Part shown: piece by piece, positions 5,614 through 6,897 of the stretch
How the letters are laid out: every line of letters begins with the position of its first letter
How positions within the stretch are numbered: the stretch's first letter is position 1
Assembly (NCBI GenBank): GCA_018896395.1
Contig: JAHIMN010000182.1
Coordinates: forward strand, 1 to 6,897
Direction of reading: 5' to 3'
DNA length: 6,897 nt
Origin: Verrucomicrobiota bacterium
GTDB taxonomy: Bacteria > Verrucomicrobiota > Kiritimatiellia > JAAZAB01
Made by a program: the position numbers and the translations under genes
The notes under the pieces: model-generated
Seen by the model: only the letters and a program-made list of their open reading frames with translations
Databases searched by the model: none
Told to the model about the DNA's origin: nothing

Positions 5614-6828
5614 TCAGCCAACAACCGGCATGCGTACGCGCTTGAACTGCGCAGCCTTTGGCAGGGGGCCGACGATCGGCCGGACATACTCCAGGAACGT
5701 CGGCGTCACGTCATTGCCCGCCTTATTAATAAAGGCATCCGGCATGTGGCGGGTAGCCTTAGCCACGGCTTTGAGCGGTACGCGCTCGAAAAACACGGCA
5801 TATTTTTTGCCCGGCTTGCGGCGGATGACGACGGATCCATCCGAATCCTTACCGACCGCCCAGCGCACGGCCAGCTCACCGACGGCCCGCGCCTCGCGGG
5901 CATCCACCTCGGAAACAAGGCCCGGGAAAGAGCGCTGGAGGTAGCCGAAGGTGTCGGCGCGCACACGGGCAATCTTGGTCTGCGTCTTGATCTCGTTGGC
6001 CAACAGGTCGCCGAGCGCCCCGGTGCCGCTGAGCTGGACGTTGCCATGCGAATCGGTTTCGGTGGTGAACTTGGTGGCAATAGCCGAGCCCTCGGCATCG
6101 GAAATCCCCTCGGATACAACAACGCCGCAACGGCCCAATTTATTATACACCCGCTTGACATCTTCGACGTATTGCTTCATCGAGAACGGTCTTTCCGGCA
6201 GGTAGATCAGGTGCGGACCGTCGTCCGGATTGACCCGCGCCAGGGCGGCGGCGGCGGTCAGAAACCCGGCATGCCGTCCCATGACTACATCAATCTTGAC
6301 ACCTAGTAGCGCCCGGTTGTCGAGGTCGCCGCCCATGACAGCGCAGGCGACAAACTTGGCGGCACTGCCGAAGCCGGGTGTATGGTCGTTTTCAAGCAGG
6401 TCGTTATCAATCGTCTTGGGGATATGGAAACAGCGGCACGCGTAATTGATCTTGCGGGCATGCTCGTTGATGATGTGCGTCGTTTCAGCCGAATCGTTCC
6501 CGCCGATGTAAAAGAAATAGCGGATATTGTATTTCAGCATAATGCCGAAAATCTTGAGACATTCCTCCTCGGCGGGCTTCTTGCGCACACTGCCCAGCGC
6601 CGAGGAGGGCGTCACCGCAACCGCTTCCAGGTTGGCCTTGGATTCCTTGCGCAGGTCAATCATGTTCTCATCCAGCACACCCTTGATTCCATGCAGGGAT
6701 CCATAAATACCCTGGATTTCCTTGTACCGCTTGGCTTCCTGGATGGCGCCCACCAGGCTCCGGTTGATCACCATCGTCGGTCCGCCGCTTTGCGCAATCA
6801 GCATGTTGCCCTTGAGTAACTGCGTCAT
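5614..6828 (-). CDS. pfp: Pyrophosphate-type 6-phosphofructokinase
   Basis: A 404-residue cytoplasmic phosphofructokinase that phosphorylates fructose 6-phosphate to the 1,6-bisphosphate in glycolysis. PPi is the predicted phosphoryl donor. SGGPT (14-18) begins the first nucleotide-like loop. GGNDS (109-113) carries Asp112, the position that is Gly in ATP-dependent enzymes. PKTIDND (137-143) has Lys138, also diagnostic for PPi use, and catalytic Asp141. MGRHAGFLTA (183-192) and SEGI (239-242) contact the sugar phosphate. With PPi the reaction is reversible and can also serve gluconeogenesis. The usual Mg-binding Asp of GGDxS is Asn111, which I recall from some members of this clade. ATG 6826-6828 has GGGAG (6835-6839) six bases upstream. 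The frame remains open upstream to the window edge but lacks family similarity there. The 69 bases upstream show no firm promoter. It converges on thpR. Confidence 0.93.
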   Translation of the reverse strand: MTQLLKGNMLIAQSGGPTMVINRSLVGAIQEAKRYKEIQGIYGSLHGIKGVLDENMIDLRKESKANLEAVAVTPSSALGSVRKKPAEEECLKIFGIMLKYNIRYFFYIGGNDSAETTHIINEHARKINYACRCFHIPKTIDNDLLENDHTPGFGSAAKFVACAVMGGDLDNRALLGVKIDVVMGRHAGFLTAAAALARVNPDDGPHLIYLPERPFSMKQYVEDVKRVYNKLGRCGVVVSEGISDAEGSAIATKFTTETDSHGNVQLSGTGALGDLLANEIKTQTKIARVRADTFGYLQRSFPGLVSEVDAREARAVGELAVRWAVGKDSDGSVVIRRKPGKKYAVFFERVPLKAVAKATRHMPDAFINKAGNDVTPTFLEYVRPIVGPLPKAAQFKRVRMPVVG

Positions 6829-6897
6829 TGTTTGCTCCCAAAAATAATAGAGGTTAGCATTCAGCCGCCAGGAATTCAAAATGAATCCTGATCCCAA

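Noticed and set aside
5746..6306. Plus-strand open frame opposite pfp (186 codons)
   Set aside because: It is antisense to conserved pfp motifs, has no ribosome-binding site and resembles no family I know.
6829..6897. Promoter for pfp using TATTAT on the minus strand
   Set aside because: The only -35-like TTGAAT is 24 bases away, and the implied start of transcription would fall on the ribosome-binding site.

Overview
This window carries seven protein-coding genes and no RNA genes. The organism looks like a Gram-negative-type bacterium with mixed base composition: it has a lipid-linked polysaccharide ligase of the O-antigen ligase family, a pyrophosphate-type phosphofructokinase, a type II bacterial farnesyl diphosphate synthase, and two families of short palindromic repeats that I associate with environmental, metagenome-derived genomes. 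The phylum cannot be fixed from this sequence. A PVC-group lineage (Kiritimatiellota, Lentisphaerota or similar) would fit, but this is a guess.

Layout. Minus strand, right to left: a sialidase (1335-2411), an N-acetylneuraminate lyase (350-1273) and a FmdB-type zinc-ribbon protein (1-252, cut by the window edge). Next comes a divergent promoter region of about 200 bases (2412-2612). Plus strand: farnesyl diphosphate synthase ispA (2613-3515), an O-antigen ligase-like polytopic membrane protein (3517-4851) and the RNA 2',3'-cyclic phosphodiesterase thpR (4835-5440), packed tightly as one operon. Then a 173-base convergent gap filled by an inverted repeat, and finally pfp on the minus strand (5614-6828).

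How the genes work together. The sialidase and lyase form a short sialic-acid scavenging unit: the first frees sialic acid from glycans and the second splits it into N-acetylmannosamine and pyruvate. Both resemble the animal enzymes (NEU2-like and NPL-like) in residue spacing, and the sialidase has no visible signal peptide. IspA makes the C15 starter for polyprenyl carriers such as undecaprenyl phosphate, and the next gene is a ligase of a family that uses polyprenyl-linked glycans, so their pairing may be functional. ThpR and Pfp are housekeeping genes.

The most unusual structural features are an in-frame palindromic repeat insertion of about 110 bases inside the ligase gene, and an inverted repeat built from 9-base units between thpR and pfp. 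I found no convincing new multi-gene system.
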